Assembly: GCF_000238375.3 (NCBI RefSeq)
Contig: NZ_AHBZ03000021.1
Coordinates: forward strand, 310,001-374,000
Length of the DNA stretch: 64,000 nt
Source of the DNA: Pseudoalteromonas citrea
Lineage (GTDB): Bacteria > Pseudomonadota > Gammaproteobacteria > Enterobacterales > Alteromonadaceae
Direction: 5' to 3'
The notes beneath the pieces were generated by a model. It did not search any database. It saw only the letters and a program-made list of their open reading frames with translations, and had not been told where the DNA came from. Positions 1 through 8,690 of this stretch are shown here, piece by piece (position 1 is the first letter of the stretch; every line of letters starts with the position of its first letter). Both the position numbers and the translations under genes were made by a program.

Positions 1-307
1 CAAATATTGCGTAGAAATTGACGCTGAATATGCGGCGATTTTACAAGTACTCAAAACCTTTGTGTTTGAACGTTTAATTCGAGAACCTAAAATGCAGCAA
101 ATTGAATTCAGTGGGCAAAACTTACTAATTGACTTATTTGAAGCGCTCGCAAGCGACCCTATGCGTTTACTTCCCTACACAACACAAGATCTCTATGTGC
201 AAGCCAGCTCTAAAGCCGAACAAATGCGTGTATTAACGGATTATTTAGCGGGCATGACAGACGAGTATGCCAGAAGAACACATAAACGGTTATTTAGCAG
301 TGAATAA
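1..307 (+). CDS. dNTP triphosphohydrolase (dGTPase family), C-terminal part
   Basis: The reading frame is open from the first bases of the window and ends at TAA 305-307, so only the last ~101 residues are present. The end, with VLTDYLAGMTDEYA followed by RRTHKRLF, is the typical C-terminus of dGTPase-like HD-domain triphosphohydrolases, which cleave dNTPs to deoxynucleoside and triphosphate. The HD metal-binding motif lies upstream of the window and cannot be checked. A strong terminator follows directly, so this is the last gene of its transcript. The family call is good; whether it is the dgt orthologue or the shorter dGTPase-like subtype is open. Confidence 0.8.
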   Translation, partial: KYCVEIDAEYAAILQVLKTFVFERLIREPKMQQIEFSGQNLLIDLFEALASDPMRLLPYTTQDLYVQASSKAEQMRVLTDYLAGMTDEYARRTHKRLFSSE

Positions 308-312
308 ATGAC

Positions 313-343
313 AAAAACGCCAAGCAGTCGCTTGGCGTTTTAT
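313..343 (+). terminator. Intrinsic terminator after the dGTPase gene
   Basis: Perfect 8-bp stem CGCCAAGC (318-325) / GCTTGGCG (330-337) with loop AGTC, flanked by AAAA and TTTT. It starts 10 bases after the stop codon. The symmetric A/T flanks also allow use by the convergent DUF3718 gene. Confidence 0.85.
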
Positions 344-380
344 ACAATAACTTTTCCCCTCATCACATTAAGGAAAACAA

Positions 381-815
381 TTAAATGGCAGTATTTGCGA
401 ACTGTCTAACAAACTCTCTTACAGGCACATCATTACAGCGCAGGCTGCGTGCTTTATGACCATACTTTGAAATACTTGATAAACCATTTTTTGCCGCTTT
501 TATGCATAATTCAGTCGCTGATGTTGACGTCTTAGCATACAGTGCAACTTGTTTGGTGCTGGTATTTGTGTCATTTGTAAGTTGCTTTGCAATATCACGA
601 ATATCTTCGCCATTACACAAGATGCTTTTTGAAAAGCGAGAAATATGAATACCATGTTGTGATGCAGCCACACGTGCAGCGCTCAACCCTTCTTGTGCAG
701 CAACAACGCATACTTTTGATGCTGCAGATGCGTCACCTTGAGTATATTGTACCGGTGTCGCGTTAACTGACAATGTAGCAGAGAGTGCAACAACTAAAGA
801 GATAGATTTAAACAT
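381..815 (-). CDS. Secreted small protein with two DUF3718-like repeats
   Basis: A 144-residue protein with an N-terminal signal peptide (MFKSISLVVALSATLSVNA). The mature part has two similar units: a Cys-x-x-Ala-Ala, Gly-Leu, then LCNG and a helix; the second repeats this as CIKAAKNGL and LRCND. This fits the DUF3718 family of small periplasmic or secreted proteins of Shewanella, Vibrio and Pseudoalteromonas, function unknown. Two Cys per unit suggest a disulfide in each (inference). The upstream in-frame start at 899 was rejected because the signal peptide begins at 815 and GAG sits about 7 bases ahead. The family name is from recall. Confidence 0.65.
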   Translation of the reverse strand: MFKSISLVVALSATLSVNATPVQYTQGDASAASKVCVVAAQEGLSAARVAASQHGIHISRFSKSILCNGEDIRDIAKQLTNDTNTSTKQVALYAKTSTSATELCIKAAKNGLSSISKYGHKARSLRCNDVPVREFVRQFANTAI

Positions 816-1077
816 AATATACTCACAAATAATAAATTTGCGCGCATTATATAGCCAACTGTAAGTTTGTAAATGCTTAAACAAGCTAAAATAGCGCATT
901 TAATAGCCTATTTACATATTACTAAAGTGATCTCTGTGCAACAGTAACAAATGCATACATTTGCCTCATAAACGATCAAATATTAACCTTTATTTTTTAT
1001 CTTTGCTGATATGTCATAAGCGCATTTCAATGGTAGAATATGAGCACCTTAGCGTATAACAATAAATGTTCCTAAAT

Positions 1078-1887
1078 ATGAAAGTCATTTCTTTTAATAT
1101 CAATGGTTTGAGAGCAAGATTACATCAATTACAGGCAATTATAGATAAACACCAGCCTGATGTTATCGGATTACAAGAAATAAAAGTCCATGATGAAGCT
1201 TTCCCAATTGAAGATGTTGAAGCCATGGGCTACAACGTGTATTTTCACGGTCAAAAAGCCCACTACGGCGTAGCCCTCATGTCTAAAAAGCCGGCAAAGT
1301 CTATTCAAAAAGGCTTTGCAACAGACACTGAAGAATCACAAAAACGCATGATCAGCGGCACATTTGAAAACGCAGCGGGTGAAGATGTGGTAATAATGAA
1401 TGGATACTTCCCACAGGGAGATAACATTAGCCACGAAACCAAGTTTCCTTATAAGCGTCAATTTTACGCTGACTTAATGACTCACCTGCAAGAACACTGC
1501 GACCCTAAACAGCATCTGATCGTTATGGGTGATATTAATATTTCTCCGACAGATCTAGACATTGGTATTGGTGAACCAAATAAAAAACGCTGGTTAAAAA
1601 CAGGCAAGTGTTCTTTTCAGCCAGAAGAGCGACAATGGTTAGCCACTTTACTTGATTGGGGTCTAAAAGACACCTTCAGAACCCTCACGCCTGACGCAAC
1701 CGACCTGTACTCGTGGTTTGACTACCGCTCGAAAGGTTTTGTCGATAATAGAGGCCTACGAATTGACGTTATTCTAGCCACAGAGTCTTTGCTGCCACAC
1801 TGTACTATCAGTGCCATTGATTATGAATTACGTGGTATTGAAAAGCCATCAGATCATGCGCCTATCTGGGCTGATTTCAACGGCTAA
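1078..1887 (+). CDS. xthA: Exodeoxyribonuclease III
   Basis: 269 residues, the usual XthA length. It removes nucleotides 3'-5' from duplex DNA and incises AP sites in base-excision repair. Catalytic features of the exonuclease-endonuclease-phosphatase fold are visible: Asn7 in FNINGLRAR, Glu34 in LQEIKV, GDINISPTDLD in the middle and SDHAPIWADF at the end. The start at 1078 matches the family N-terminus (MKVISFNINGLRAR); an in-frame ATG at 1066 would add four residues. Neither has a clear ribosome-binding site. It is divergent from the DUF3718 gene, with 262 bases between them for both promoters, and is followed after 6 bases by the membrane protein gene. Confidence 0.95.
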   Translation: MKVISFNINGLRARLHQLQAIIDKHQPDVIGLQEIKVHDEAFPIEDVEAMGYNVYFHGQKAHYGVALMSKKPAKSIQKGFATDTEESQKRMISGTFENAAGEDVVIMNGYFPQGDNISHETKFPYKRQFYADLMTHLQEHCDPKQHLIVMGDINISPTDLDIGIGEPNKKRWLKTGKCSFQPEERQWLATLLDWGLKDTFRTLTPDATDLYSWFDYRSKGFVDNRGLRIDVILATESLLPHCTISAIDYELRGIEKPSDHAPIWADFNG

Positions 1888-1893
1888 ACAAGT

Positions 1894-2520
1894 ATGTTAG
1901 AAGCGTTTATCGCAGGCATGTTGCTACTGCTTACTTTCAATAAGGCAGAGTGTTACGCCCTATTAGCAAGCCCTGCTCGCCAAAGTGGGGTTTTTGCTTG
2001 CTCATTGATTTTAGCCCTGCTTTGGCAAATCAAAGCAGGAATATTACCCTATCTCAATATTCATATATTGGGGGTAACAGCCATCACATTGGTGATGGGT
2101 TGGCGATTAGCCAGTTTGAGTGCCTTGCTCACTGTAGGCCTGCTTGCATACTTTACTCCTCTTTCGACCAGCGAATTTGCTCCTTTTTTACTGTTCACAG
2201 CACTGTTTCCTATCTATTTAAGCTATGGGTTATTTGTACTGTGTTACAATTTCTTGCCTAGACACTTTTTTGTGTATATTTTTGTTTGCGCATTTCTATG
2301 TGCAGGTCTCGTGGGTGCAGCAAAAATTATGATCAACACTGGCTACTTCTGGTGGTCAGGCGTCTATCCATGGCAAACATTGTACGACAATTATTTGTTT
2401 TACTCTGTATTAATGTGGTTTCCAGAGGCTATGCTCAACGGTATGGCGATAACCTTACTTATTACATACCGCCCTGAGTGGGTAAAAACTTTTTATGATC
2501 GGGAATATTTAGATAAATGA
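1894..2520 (+). CDS. CbiM-like integral membrane protein (COG3235 type)
   Basis: 208 residues, almost entirely hydrophobic, with about six to seven predicted membrane segments. The block HILGVTAITLVMGWRLA and the end PEAMLNGMAITLLITYRPEWV resemble the CbiM/NikM family of energy-coupling-factor permeases, particularly the uncharacterised gammaproteobacterial branch. True CbiM/NikM proteins start with Met-His-Ile and bind the metal through that N-terminus; this one starts MLEAFIAGM and lacks it. No ECF ATPase or T component is nearby. It overlaps rlmA by four bases (ATGA), implying translational coupling. Membrane location is clear; substrate is unknown. Confidence 0.6.
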   Translation: MLEAFIAGMLLLLTFNKAECYALLASPARQSGVFACSLILALLWQIKAGILPYLNIHILGVTAITLVMGWRLASLSALLTVGLLAYFTPLSTSEFAPFLLFTALFPIYLSYGLFVLCYNFLPRHFFVYIFVCAFLCAGLVGAAKIMINTGYFWWSGVYPWQTLYDNYLFYSVLMWFPEAMLNGMAITLLITYRPEWVKTFYDREYLDK

Positions 2521-3326
2521 CCTTGATGTATCGCTGTCCATTATGTGACGAACCTTTGCTTCTTAATAACAAAAGCTTGCAGTGTAAGAATCGCCACCAG
2601 TTTGATTTTGCCAAAGAAGGTTATGTTAATTTATTACCTGTACAAAATAAAAATTCTAAACAACCCGGTGATAACTTAGAAATGGTGCAAGCACGTCGTG
2701 CTTTTTTTGCAACAGAGCACTACGAGTTTTTAAGACAAAAGATTACCGAGCGCATAACTGCAACTGAGCCATCATCCGTCATTGATTTAGGGTGTGGGGA
2801 AGGCTTTTATACCCAAGCTTTTGCTAAACAACTACCCGATGAGGCACAAGTTTATGGGGTCGATATTTCTAAGTCTGCGGTAAAATATGCCGCTAAACGC
2901 TATAAAAATGTCAATTTTAGCGTCGCGTCAATTAAACAAACTCCCTTTGAAAGTCATTCTGCAGATGTGTTGGTCAGTATTTTTGCCCCCGTATTTGCTG
3001 ATGAGCTGCACAGGTTATGTCATGAACGTGGCACTGTGATCATTGTTAGCCCAGGGCCAAAACATTTGTTTGAACTCAAATCGCGTATTTACGATGACGT
3101 GAATTTACATGAACCTGTGCCCTGTCCAGAAGGGTTTGAACTCAAAAAGCAAACCCATCTTGAGCAATGTCAGTCTCTTCCAACCAGTGTGATTGAAAAC
3201 CTGATCATGATGACACCGTTTGCGTGGAAGTTTAAAGCCTCTCATTATCGAGACTTAAACGAAGTACCCGAGCACAAAGTTACGCTGTCATTTTATATCA
3301 GTGAGTTTGTGCCAAAGAAAGTGTAA
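2517..3326 (+). CDS. rlmA: 23S rRNA (guanine-N1)-methyltransferase RlmA
   Basis: 269 residues. In E. coli this enzyme methylates G745 in helix 35 of 23S rRNA using S-adenosylmethionine. The N-terminal zinc site is complete (Cys7, Cys10, Cys23, His27), followed by the family block FDFAKEGYVNLLP. The SAM-binding loop VIDLGCGEGFY lies near residue 90. The start overlaps the previous stop as ATGA. A 28-base inverted repeat after the gene separates it from convergent yfbV. Confidence 0.93.
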   Translation: MTLMYRCPLCDEPLLLNNKSLQCKNRHQFDFAKEGYVNLLPVQNKNSKQPGDNLEMVQARRAFFATEHYEFLRQKITERITATEPSSVIDLGCGEGFYTQAFAKQLPDEAQVYGVDISKSAVKYAAKRYKNVNFSVASIKQTPFESHSADVLVSIFAPVFADELHRLCHERGTVIIVSPGPKHLFELKSRIYDDVNLHEPVPCPEGFELKKQTHLEQCQSLPTSVIENLIMMTPFAWKFKASHYRDLNEVPEHKVTLSFYISEFVPKKV

Positions 3327-3345
3327 CTAAACCCGACAATTAATA

Positions 3346-3373
3346 CTAATAGGCTGTTAAAACAGCCTATTAG
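3346..3373. terminator. Hairpin between convergent rlmA and yfbV
   Basis: Perfect 11-bp stem CTAATAGGCTG (3346-3356) / CAGCCTATTAG (3363-3373) with loop TTAAAA. No long T run follows on either strand, so it is a probable but not classical bidirectional terminator. Confidence 0.55.
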
Positions 3374-3385
3374 ATCAATCTTCAC

Positions 3386-3832
3386 CTAAAACTGCTCTTT
3401 GGTGAAAGCTTTGTCCATTTTATTAAACATGTCATTGAGCAATTTAGCCAATTGTCTATAGTTTGGCTTTCTAGATGCCAGCGGCGTATCATATCCATTA
3501 GCAACCATTTTATGGTACAGGTCGTTATACCACGAGCTCAATGACGGGTTTAACGATGTGTCAGCGCGCTTACCCAGCCATAACAGACCTTGCACTGGTA
3601 AAGATAAAAAGAATAAAGCAATTGCAATTGCTTGCGGTAAATATTCCATACCTAACTGACTAGTCTGAAAAAACACCGTAAAAATAGCCAGCATCGGCAT
3701 AACTGTTAAGCCAAACTCTGTGGCTTTTATCACTCTAAACTCGGCAAACATCGGCGCGAGTTCTTTTCGCATAGGCCACTCTTTGGCGTATTGGCGTCCA
3801 AGCTGCACTTGTGAAATAAGACTTTTTTGCAT
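3386..3832 (-). CDS. yfbV: UPF0208 membrane protein YfbV
   Basis: 148 residues with two central membrane segments (around VMPMLAIFTVFF and AIAIALFFLSLPVQGLLWLG) and the conserved N-terminal GRQYAKEWPMRKELAPMF and C-terminal YRQLAKLLNDMF blocks. E. coli YfbV limits spreading of the MatP/Ter macrodomain. Two consecutive ATGs exist; the second (3832) is chosen because TAGGAG lies 5 bases upstream, whereas the first leaves only 2. It is divergent from ackA, the same arrangement as in E. coli. Confidence 0.9.
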   Translation of the reverse strand: MQKSLISQVQLGRQYAKEWPMRKELAPMFAEFRVIKATEFGLTVMPMLAIFTVFFQTSQLGMEYLPQAIAIALFFLSLPVQGLLWLGKRADTSLNPSLSSWYNDLYHKMVANGYDTPLASRKPNYRQLAKLLNDMFNKMDKAFTKEQF

Positions 3833-3986
3833 CATAACTCCTAGGTGCTAACTTTTAGGTAAATAATCAGGTAAAATTACAGTCTTAATTGAGTCAATTA
3901 TACCTTGGTCTAACGTGTAACTTTAGTGCAACTTCACTATAAGCTTAATACGCGTTTACTGTTCTTGTCAAAAACGGAAAGTCATT

Positions 3987-5183
3987 ATGTCATCTTCGCA
4001 TGTTTTGGTCCTAAACTGTGGTAGCTCTAGCCTTAAGTTTGCCATTATCGATATCAACTCTGGCGCTGAAACCCTGTCAGGTTTAGCCGAGCGCCTTGCA
4101 GAGCAAGCGCCACTTATAAAATACAAATACAATGGCACCAAACACAACATTGACTTAAGCGCCGGTGATGCCCATCAAGTCGCTATTGAAAAGCTCGTTG
4201 AGCTTGTTAAGCAACTAAAATTAGATACTGACCTTATTGCTGTTGGCCACCGCGTAGTACATGGCGGTGAGCACTTCACAAAATCGGTCCTTATCAAGGA
4301 TAGCGTGATTGATGCTATCAAACAAACTAGTGCTCTGGCGCCACTTCATAACCCTGCTAACTTACTCGGCATTTCGGCGGCACAAAAAGCATTCACACAT
4401 TTACCACAAGTTGCTGTATTCGATACCGCCTTCCACCAAACGATGGACAAGCAAGCGTTTTTATACGCTATTCCTCATGCATTATATACTGAACACGGCG
4501 TGAGACGTTACGGCTTTCATGGTACTAGCCACTATTATGTATCGACTCAAGCACACAAAATTTTAGCGCTACCTGAAAATAACTCTCGCATCATTAGTGC
4601 TCATTTAGGCAACGGCTGCTCAGTAACCGCCATCAAAAATGGTCAATCAGTCGATACAAGTATGGGCCTTACCCCACTTGAAGGGCTCGTCATGGGCACT
4701 CGCAGTGGTGATGTCGATCCGGGTTTATTTTCATTCTTAGTCAACCAGCTTAATTATTCAGCGCAAGAGGTTGATGAACTGCTTAATAAACAAAGTGGTT
4801 TGCTCGGAATAAGTGAATTGTCAAACGACTGCCGAACAATAGAAGAAGCTGCCGCTGATGGCCATGTGCAAGCGACGTTAGCGCTAGATATTTTCTGTTA
4901 CCGACTAGCCAAACAAATCGCGGCATTTATTGTACCTCTTGGCGGTTTAGACGCGCTCATTTTCACGGGTGGAATAGGGGAAAATTCAGATGTGATCCGT
5001 GCAAAAGTCGTTTCTATGCTCGAATTTATAGGCCTGAGCATTGATAACGATAAAAACCTTGCGGCTCGATTTGGCAATCAAGGCATTATTACCAGCCAAA
5101 ACACGCCATGCGCTATTGTGATCCCAACAAACGAAGAATGGGTAATTGCGTCTGACGCAGCCACCATCGCGCAGGAGCAATAG
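3987..5183 (+). CDS. ackA: Acetate kinase
   Basis: 398 residues, close to the E. coli enzyme (400). Interconverts acetyl phosphate plus ADP and acetate plus ATP. Motifs seen: NCGSSSLK at residue ~10, the HRVVHGG loop, [16 protein letters not shown], the phosphate-binding [11 protein letters not shown], and FTGGIGENS near the C-terminus. Together with pta it forms the acetate overflow/assimilation pathway and sets the acetyl-phosphate level. pta starts one base after its stop, so the two are co-transcribed. The 154-base gap to yfbV must hold both promoters; I see no convincing -35/-10 pair. Confidence 0.97.
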   Translation: MSSSHVLVLNCGSSSLKFAIIDINSGAETLSGLAERLAEQAPLIKYKYNGTKHNIDLSAGDAHQVAIEKLVELVKQLKLDTDLIAVGHRVVHGGEHFTKSVLIKDSVIDAIKQTSALAPLHNPANLLGISAAQKAFTHLPQVAVFDTAFHQTMDKQAFLYAIPHALYTEHGVRRYGFHGTSHYYVSTQAHKILALPENNSRIISAHLGNGCSVTAIKNGQSVDTSMGLTPLEGLVMGTRSGDVDPGLFSFLVNQLNYSAQEVDELLNKQSGLLGISELSNDCRTIEEAAADGHVQATLALDIFCYRLAKQIAAFIVPLGGLDALIFTGGIGENSDVIRAKVVSMLEFIGLSIDNDKNLAARFGNQGIITSQNTPCAIVIPTNEEWVIASDAATIAQEQ

Positions 5184-5184
5184 T

Positions 5185-7347
5185 ATGGGCCGTCGTATTA
5201 TGCTAATCCCTATCTCTACAGGCGTGGGACTAACCTCCATCTCTGTAGGTTTAGTTCGTGCATTGGAGCAAAAAGCCGTTAAAGTTAATTTCTTTAAGCC
5301 GATTGCACAACCACGCAAAGAAGATGAAGGCCCTGAAAAGTCCACCGTTATCGTACAACAGGGTTCGACCATACAGCCACCTACACCATTTGCTCTAAGC
5401 TACGCAGAGCAAATGATTGGAGATGGTAAAGGCGACGATTTACTGGAAGAAATAGTCGAACGTTTTGAAAGCGCAATAAATGACGATGAAGTTGCCATTA
5501 TTGAGGGGATGGTGCCTACCCGCCTGCAACCCTATGCAGGGCGTGTAAACCGGGAAATTGCTCAAACGCTCGGCGCAGATATAGTGTTTGTCCTCACTCC
5601 AGGTAACGACAATAACAGTCAGTTAGAAGATAGATTAGAAATTGCTTCAGGGAACTACGGCGGAGTCGACCATAGTCGTGTATTAGGCTGTATTTTTAAC
5701 AAAGTAAACGCCCCGCTTGATGAAGAGGGCCGTGCACGTGCTGATCTTGTTGATCAACATAAGCCTGAAGAACTTGAGAATGAAATTAACCGTTTAGCTT
5801 CATTACCTATTTTCCGTAAGCATCCATTCAAATTACTGGCGACGATCCCTTGGGATTTCGACTTGGTTGCACCACGTGTTGTTGATTTGTGTAATTACCT
5901 TAACGCTGAAGTGATGAACGAAGGCGATATGGCACATCGACGCCTACGTCGCGTGACCTTCTGCGCTAGAACAGTGTCAAACATTCTTAATCACTTTACC
6001 CCTGGTGCGCTGCTTGTTACACCTGGCGACCGTTCTGACATTTTAGTCGCTGCATGTTTATCAGCAATGAATGGCACAAAACTCGGCGCTATTTTACTCA
6101 CTGGTGGCTTTAAACCAGAACCACGGATCATGAGTCTTTGCGAACAGGCAATGGAAACCGGTTTACCCATCCTTGCAACAGAAGCTGATACATGGCGTAC
6201 TTCTTTGTTACTGCATAACTTCAATATGGAAGTGCCCAGTGATGATGAACAACGTATTGATAAAGTAAAGCAGCACAACGCGAATCATATAGATTCAGAC
6301 TGGTTAGACAGCTTAGCGCAAGGCGTTGCAAAAACACGTAAGCTCTCTCCTCCAGCATTTAGATATCTATTGACTGATTTAGCACGCAAAGCAAATAAAA
6401 CCATCGTATTACCTGAAGGTAACGAACCTAGAACCATCAAAGCAGCAGCCATATGTGGTGAACGTGGCATCGCAAAAACGGTTTTATTAGGTGAGCGTGA
6501 AGAAATAGAGCGTATTGCGTTACAACAAGGGGTTGAATTGAATGAGAATGTGACCATTCTAGAACCTCATCAAGAAATTGAAAATTATATTGCGCCAATG
6601 GTTGAACTTAGAAAAAACAAAGGTTTAACAGAAGTTGTTGCCGAAGAGCAATTGCAAGATAATGTGGTACTTGGCACCATGATGTTAGCGCAGTCTCAAG
6701 TAGATGGGTTGGTTTCTGGTGCGGTGAACACCACGGCAAATACCATACGCCCTCCCCTACAGCTGATAAAAACAGCACCAGGCTCATCACTTGTCAGTTC
6801 AGTATTTTTTATGCTGTTACCAGATCAAGTGCTGGTTTATGGGGATTGTGCCATTAATCCAGATCCAACAGCCGAGCAACTTGCAGACATTGCCATTCAA
6901 TCAGCAGACTCAGCCGCAGCATTTGGTATTGAACCGCGTGTTGCGATGATTAGTTACAGCACTGGCACGTCAGGTCATGGTGCTGATGTTGAAAAAGTCC
7001 GTGAAGCCACAGAGCTTGCTCAGCAAAAGCGTCCTGATTTAGACATCGATGGCCCACTTCAATACGATGCAGCAATTATGGAAAATGTTGCGCAAAAGAA
7101 AGCACCAAACAGTAAAGTGGCAGGTAAAGCGACCGTGTTTGTGTTCCCTGACTTAAATACGGGTAATACAACGTATAAAGCCGTACAGCGAAGTGCCGAT
7201 CTGATCAGTATTGGTCCTATGTTACAAGGTATGCGTAAACCTGTGAACGACTTAAGTCGCGGCGCCTTAGTAGATGATATTGTTTACACTATTGCGTTAA
7301 CAGCCATTCAAGCACAACAAATTATAGACTCAGCACCTCAAGAGTAA
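5185..7347 (+). CDS. pta: Phosphate acetyltransferase
   Basis: 720 residues, the long enterobacterial type (E. coli 714). Transfers acetyl between CoA and phosphate. Three parts: an N-terminal P-loop-like domain ([20 protein letters not shown]), a middle DRTGG-like domain, and the C-terminal catalytic PTA domain (about residues 400-715) with [18 protein letters not shown] and [10 protein letters not shown]. The start at 5185 is preceded by AGGAG at a 7-base spacing; an earlier in-frame start inside ackA gives 13 extra residues unlike the family. The second gene of ackA-pta, followed by a hairpin. Confidence 0.96.
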   Translation: MGRRIMLIPISTGVGLTSISVGLVRALEQKAVKVNFFKPIAQPRKEDEGPEKSTVIVQQGSTIQPPTPFALSYAEQMIGDGKGDDLLEEIVERFESAINDDEVAIIEGMVPTRLQPYAGRVNREIAQTLGADIVFVLTPGNDNNSQLEDRLEIASGNYGGVDHSRVLGCIFNKVNAPLDEEGRARADLVDQHKPEELENEINRLASLPIFRKHPFKLLATIPWDFDLVAPRVVDLCNYLNAEVMNEGDMAHRRLRRVTFCARTVSNILNHFTPGALLVTPGDRSDILVAACLSAMNGTKLGAILLTGGFKPEPRIMSLCEQAMETGLPILATEADTWRTSLLLHNFNMEVPSDDEQRIDKVKQHNANHIDSDWLDSLAQGVAKTRKLSPPAFRYLLTDLARKANKTIVLPEGNEPRTIKAAAICGERGIAKTVLLGEREEIERIALQQGVELNENVTILEPHQEIENYIAPMVELRKNKGLTEVVAEEQLQDNVVLGTMMLAQSQVDGLVSGAVNTTANTIRPPLQLIKTAPGSSLVSSVFFMLLPDQVLVYGDCAINPDPTAEQLADIAIQSADSAAAFGIEPRVAMISYSTGTSGHGADVEKVREATELAQQKRPDLDIDGPLQYDAAIMENVAQKKAPNSKVAGKATVFVFPDLNTGNTTYKAVQRSADLISIGPMLQGMRKPVNDLSRGALVDDIVYTIALTAIQAQQIIDSAPQE

Positions 7348-7356
7348 TTCAAAATC

Positions 7357-7396
7357 AGCCAAGCATGAAAAAGGTTTTAATTTTTTACGCTTGGCT
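7357..7396 (+). terminator. Long-loop hairpin after pta
   Basis: Perfect 8-bp stem AGCCAAGC (7357-7364) / GCTTGGCT (7389-7396) enclosing 24 bases that contain a T run. It lies between pta and the ACT-domain gene. It lacks a T tail after the stem, so termination is only likely. The stem core GCCAAGC is the same as in the terminator at 318-337. Confidence 0.45.
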
Positions 7397-7434
7397 ATAC
7401 TATTAACTTAATTAGTTTTTATAGAGCTTACGGG

Positions 7435-7815
7435 ATGTCAAAGCAAACCTTACAATTGCTCAACCAAGACTTCACCATTCACAGCCTTGATTGTGATGAC
7501 ACCATTCCTGCAGCCGTCTTAAACGCTGAGATATTTTTTATTGCCAAAACTGATGAAGAACTCTCGATTGTCTGCCCAAGCCAAATAAAAATGAATAGCT
7601 TTGCTGCTGAAAAACACTGGCGCGCCTTAGAAGTTGTCGGTCCTTTAGGATTTTCTCTCACGGGGATCATGGCAGATATTTCTGGTGTACTTGCTAATGC
7701 CAATATTTCTATATTCGCTATGTCGACCTACGATACCGATTTTATCTTAGTCAAAGATCAACAAATAGATATCGCGATTCAAGCGCTCAAAAAAGATGGC
7801 TATATGGTACTTTAA
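7435..7815 (+). CDS. ACT-domain protein (CASTOR-like ACT fold)
   Basis: 126 residues. The C-terminal half reads GPLGFSLTGIMADISGVLANANISIFAMSTYDTDFILVK, a clear ACT-type small-ligand-binding unit like those of PF13840 proteins; the N-terminal half (SLDCDDTIPAAV, then TDEELSIVCP) fits the paired unit of this family. Such proteins often bind amino acids, but no ligand can be read from the sequence. It heads a tight run with the EIIA-like gene (two bases away), the ArsC-like gene and dapE, so a link to nutrient or PTS signalling is possible (inference). Confidence 0.75.
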   Translation: MSKQTLQLLNQDFTIHSLDCDDTIPAAVLNAEIFFIAKTDEELSIVCPSQIKMNSFAAEKHWRALEVVGPLGFSLTGIMADISGVLANANISIFAMSTYDTDFILVKDQQIDIAIQALKKDGYMVL

Positions 7816-7817
7816 AA

Positions 7818-8321
7818 ATGCACTTTTCCCCTGTTATATCTTATGCACCGATTAACTCAATTGACCAGCCTCTACTGCATTTAGCTAGCCCATTTAGCGG
7901 TAAAGTCACTCCTCTAAGTAGCCACCCCGACCCTCTGTTTTCACAAGGAATGTTAGGCAGAGGAATTTGTGTGCAATTGAGCAGCTTTAAAATCGTTTCA
8001 CCTGTCCATGGCACAATAGAACAAATCAAACAGCATGGCACCGAGTTCATTATCTCTGCGCAAAATGGTCTTAAAATACTGGTGAATATACGTATTCCTA
8101 CTGAGTATTCTGCTACCCAATATCAAACCTTTAATGCCTTTGGTAAAACCACAGTACAACAAGGTGAGCTACTTGCTTATTTTGATATTCCCGCCTCAGT
8201 TACTCCGGCGATTGGCTCTGTGGTACTCATCAATGCAGAAAAATTGGGACCATGTTATTATCCGTTAAAACAAGTAAGTGCAGGACAAGATCCCCTCGTA
8301 ACACTTACTAAATCTGAATAA
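7818..8321 (+). CDS. EIIA-Glc-like protein lacking both active-site histidines
   Basis: 167 residues, the size of EIIA-Glc (Crr). The fold motifs align: SPFSGKV with APLSGEI, GRGICVQ with GDGIAIK, VSPVHGTI with VAPVDGTI, LLAYFDIP with VIEFDLP, and VVLINAE with VVISNMD. At the phosphorylation site, E. coli has FVHFGIDT where this protein has LVNIRIPT, so the phospho-accepting His is Asn90; the helper His is replaced by Thr75. It cannot be phosphorylated by HPr at that site if the alignment is right. It starts two bases after the ACT gene. Probably a regulatory or lineage-specific EIIA relative, not a sugar-transport component. Confidence 0.75.
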   Translation: MHFSPVISYAPINSIDQPLLHLASPFSGKVTPLSSHPDPLFSQGMLGRGICVQLSSFKIVSPVHGTIEQIKQHGTEFIISAQNGLKILVNIRIPTEYSATQYQTFNAFGKTTVQQGELLAYFDIPASVTPAIGSVVLINAEKLGPCYYPLKQVSAGQDPLVTLTKSE

Positions 8322-8342
8322 TTTTATGAATAAGGCCTGTTT

Positions 8343-8690
8343 ATGACCATCATGTACGGTATTCCTAACTGTGACACAATAAAAAAAGCCAAAAAATACC
8401 TTAATGATAACAATGTAGAATTTACCTTCCACGACTATAGAAAAGACGGTATATCTGCAGATCTTATAGAGCAGTTTTTTGCTCAACTAGGCTGGGAAAA
8501 TGTCCTAAACAAACGCGGAACGACATACCGAGCGCTTACTGATGAACAAAAAAGTACGCTAGATGAAAATTCCGCCAAGCAGCATTTACTCGATTCTCCT
8601 GCAATGATCAAGCGTCCAATTATCATACATAAAGAACACTATTATTTGGGATTCAAAGCTGCACAGTATGACGAGATTTTTGGCGCATGA
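8343..8690 (+). CDS. yffB: ArsC/Spx-family reductase-like protein YffB
   Basis: 115 residues of thioredoxin-like ArsC fold: [17 protein letters not shown] at the N-terminus, [24 protein letters not shown] and [13 protein letters not shown]. Only the single Cys of NCDT is present, as in the ArsC-like YffB group that is not a true arsenate reductase. E. coli yffB also sits just upstream of dapE. It overlaps dapE by four bases (ATGA). An internal ATG three codons downstream (8352) is a possible alternative start. Function is not established for the family. Confidence 0.85.
   Translation: MTIMYGIPNCDTIKKAKKYLNDNNVEFTFHDYRKDGISADLIEQFFAQLGWENVLNKRGTTYRALTDEQKSTLDENSAKQHLLDSPAMIKRPIIIHKEHYYLGFKAAQYDEIFGA

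Noticed and set aside
4986-5372. 128-residue minus-strand frame across the ackA-pta junction
   Set aside because: Antisense to two well-supported genes; composition is not protein-like.
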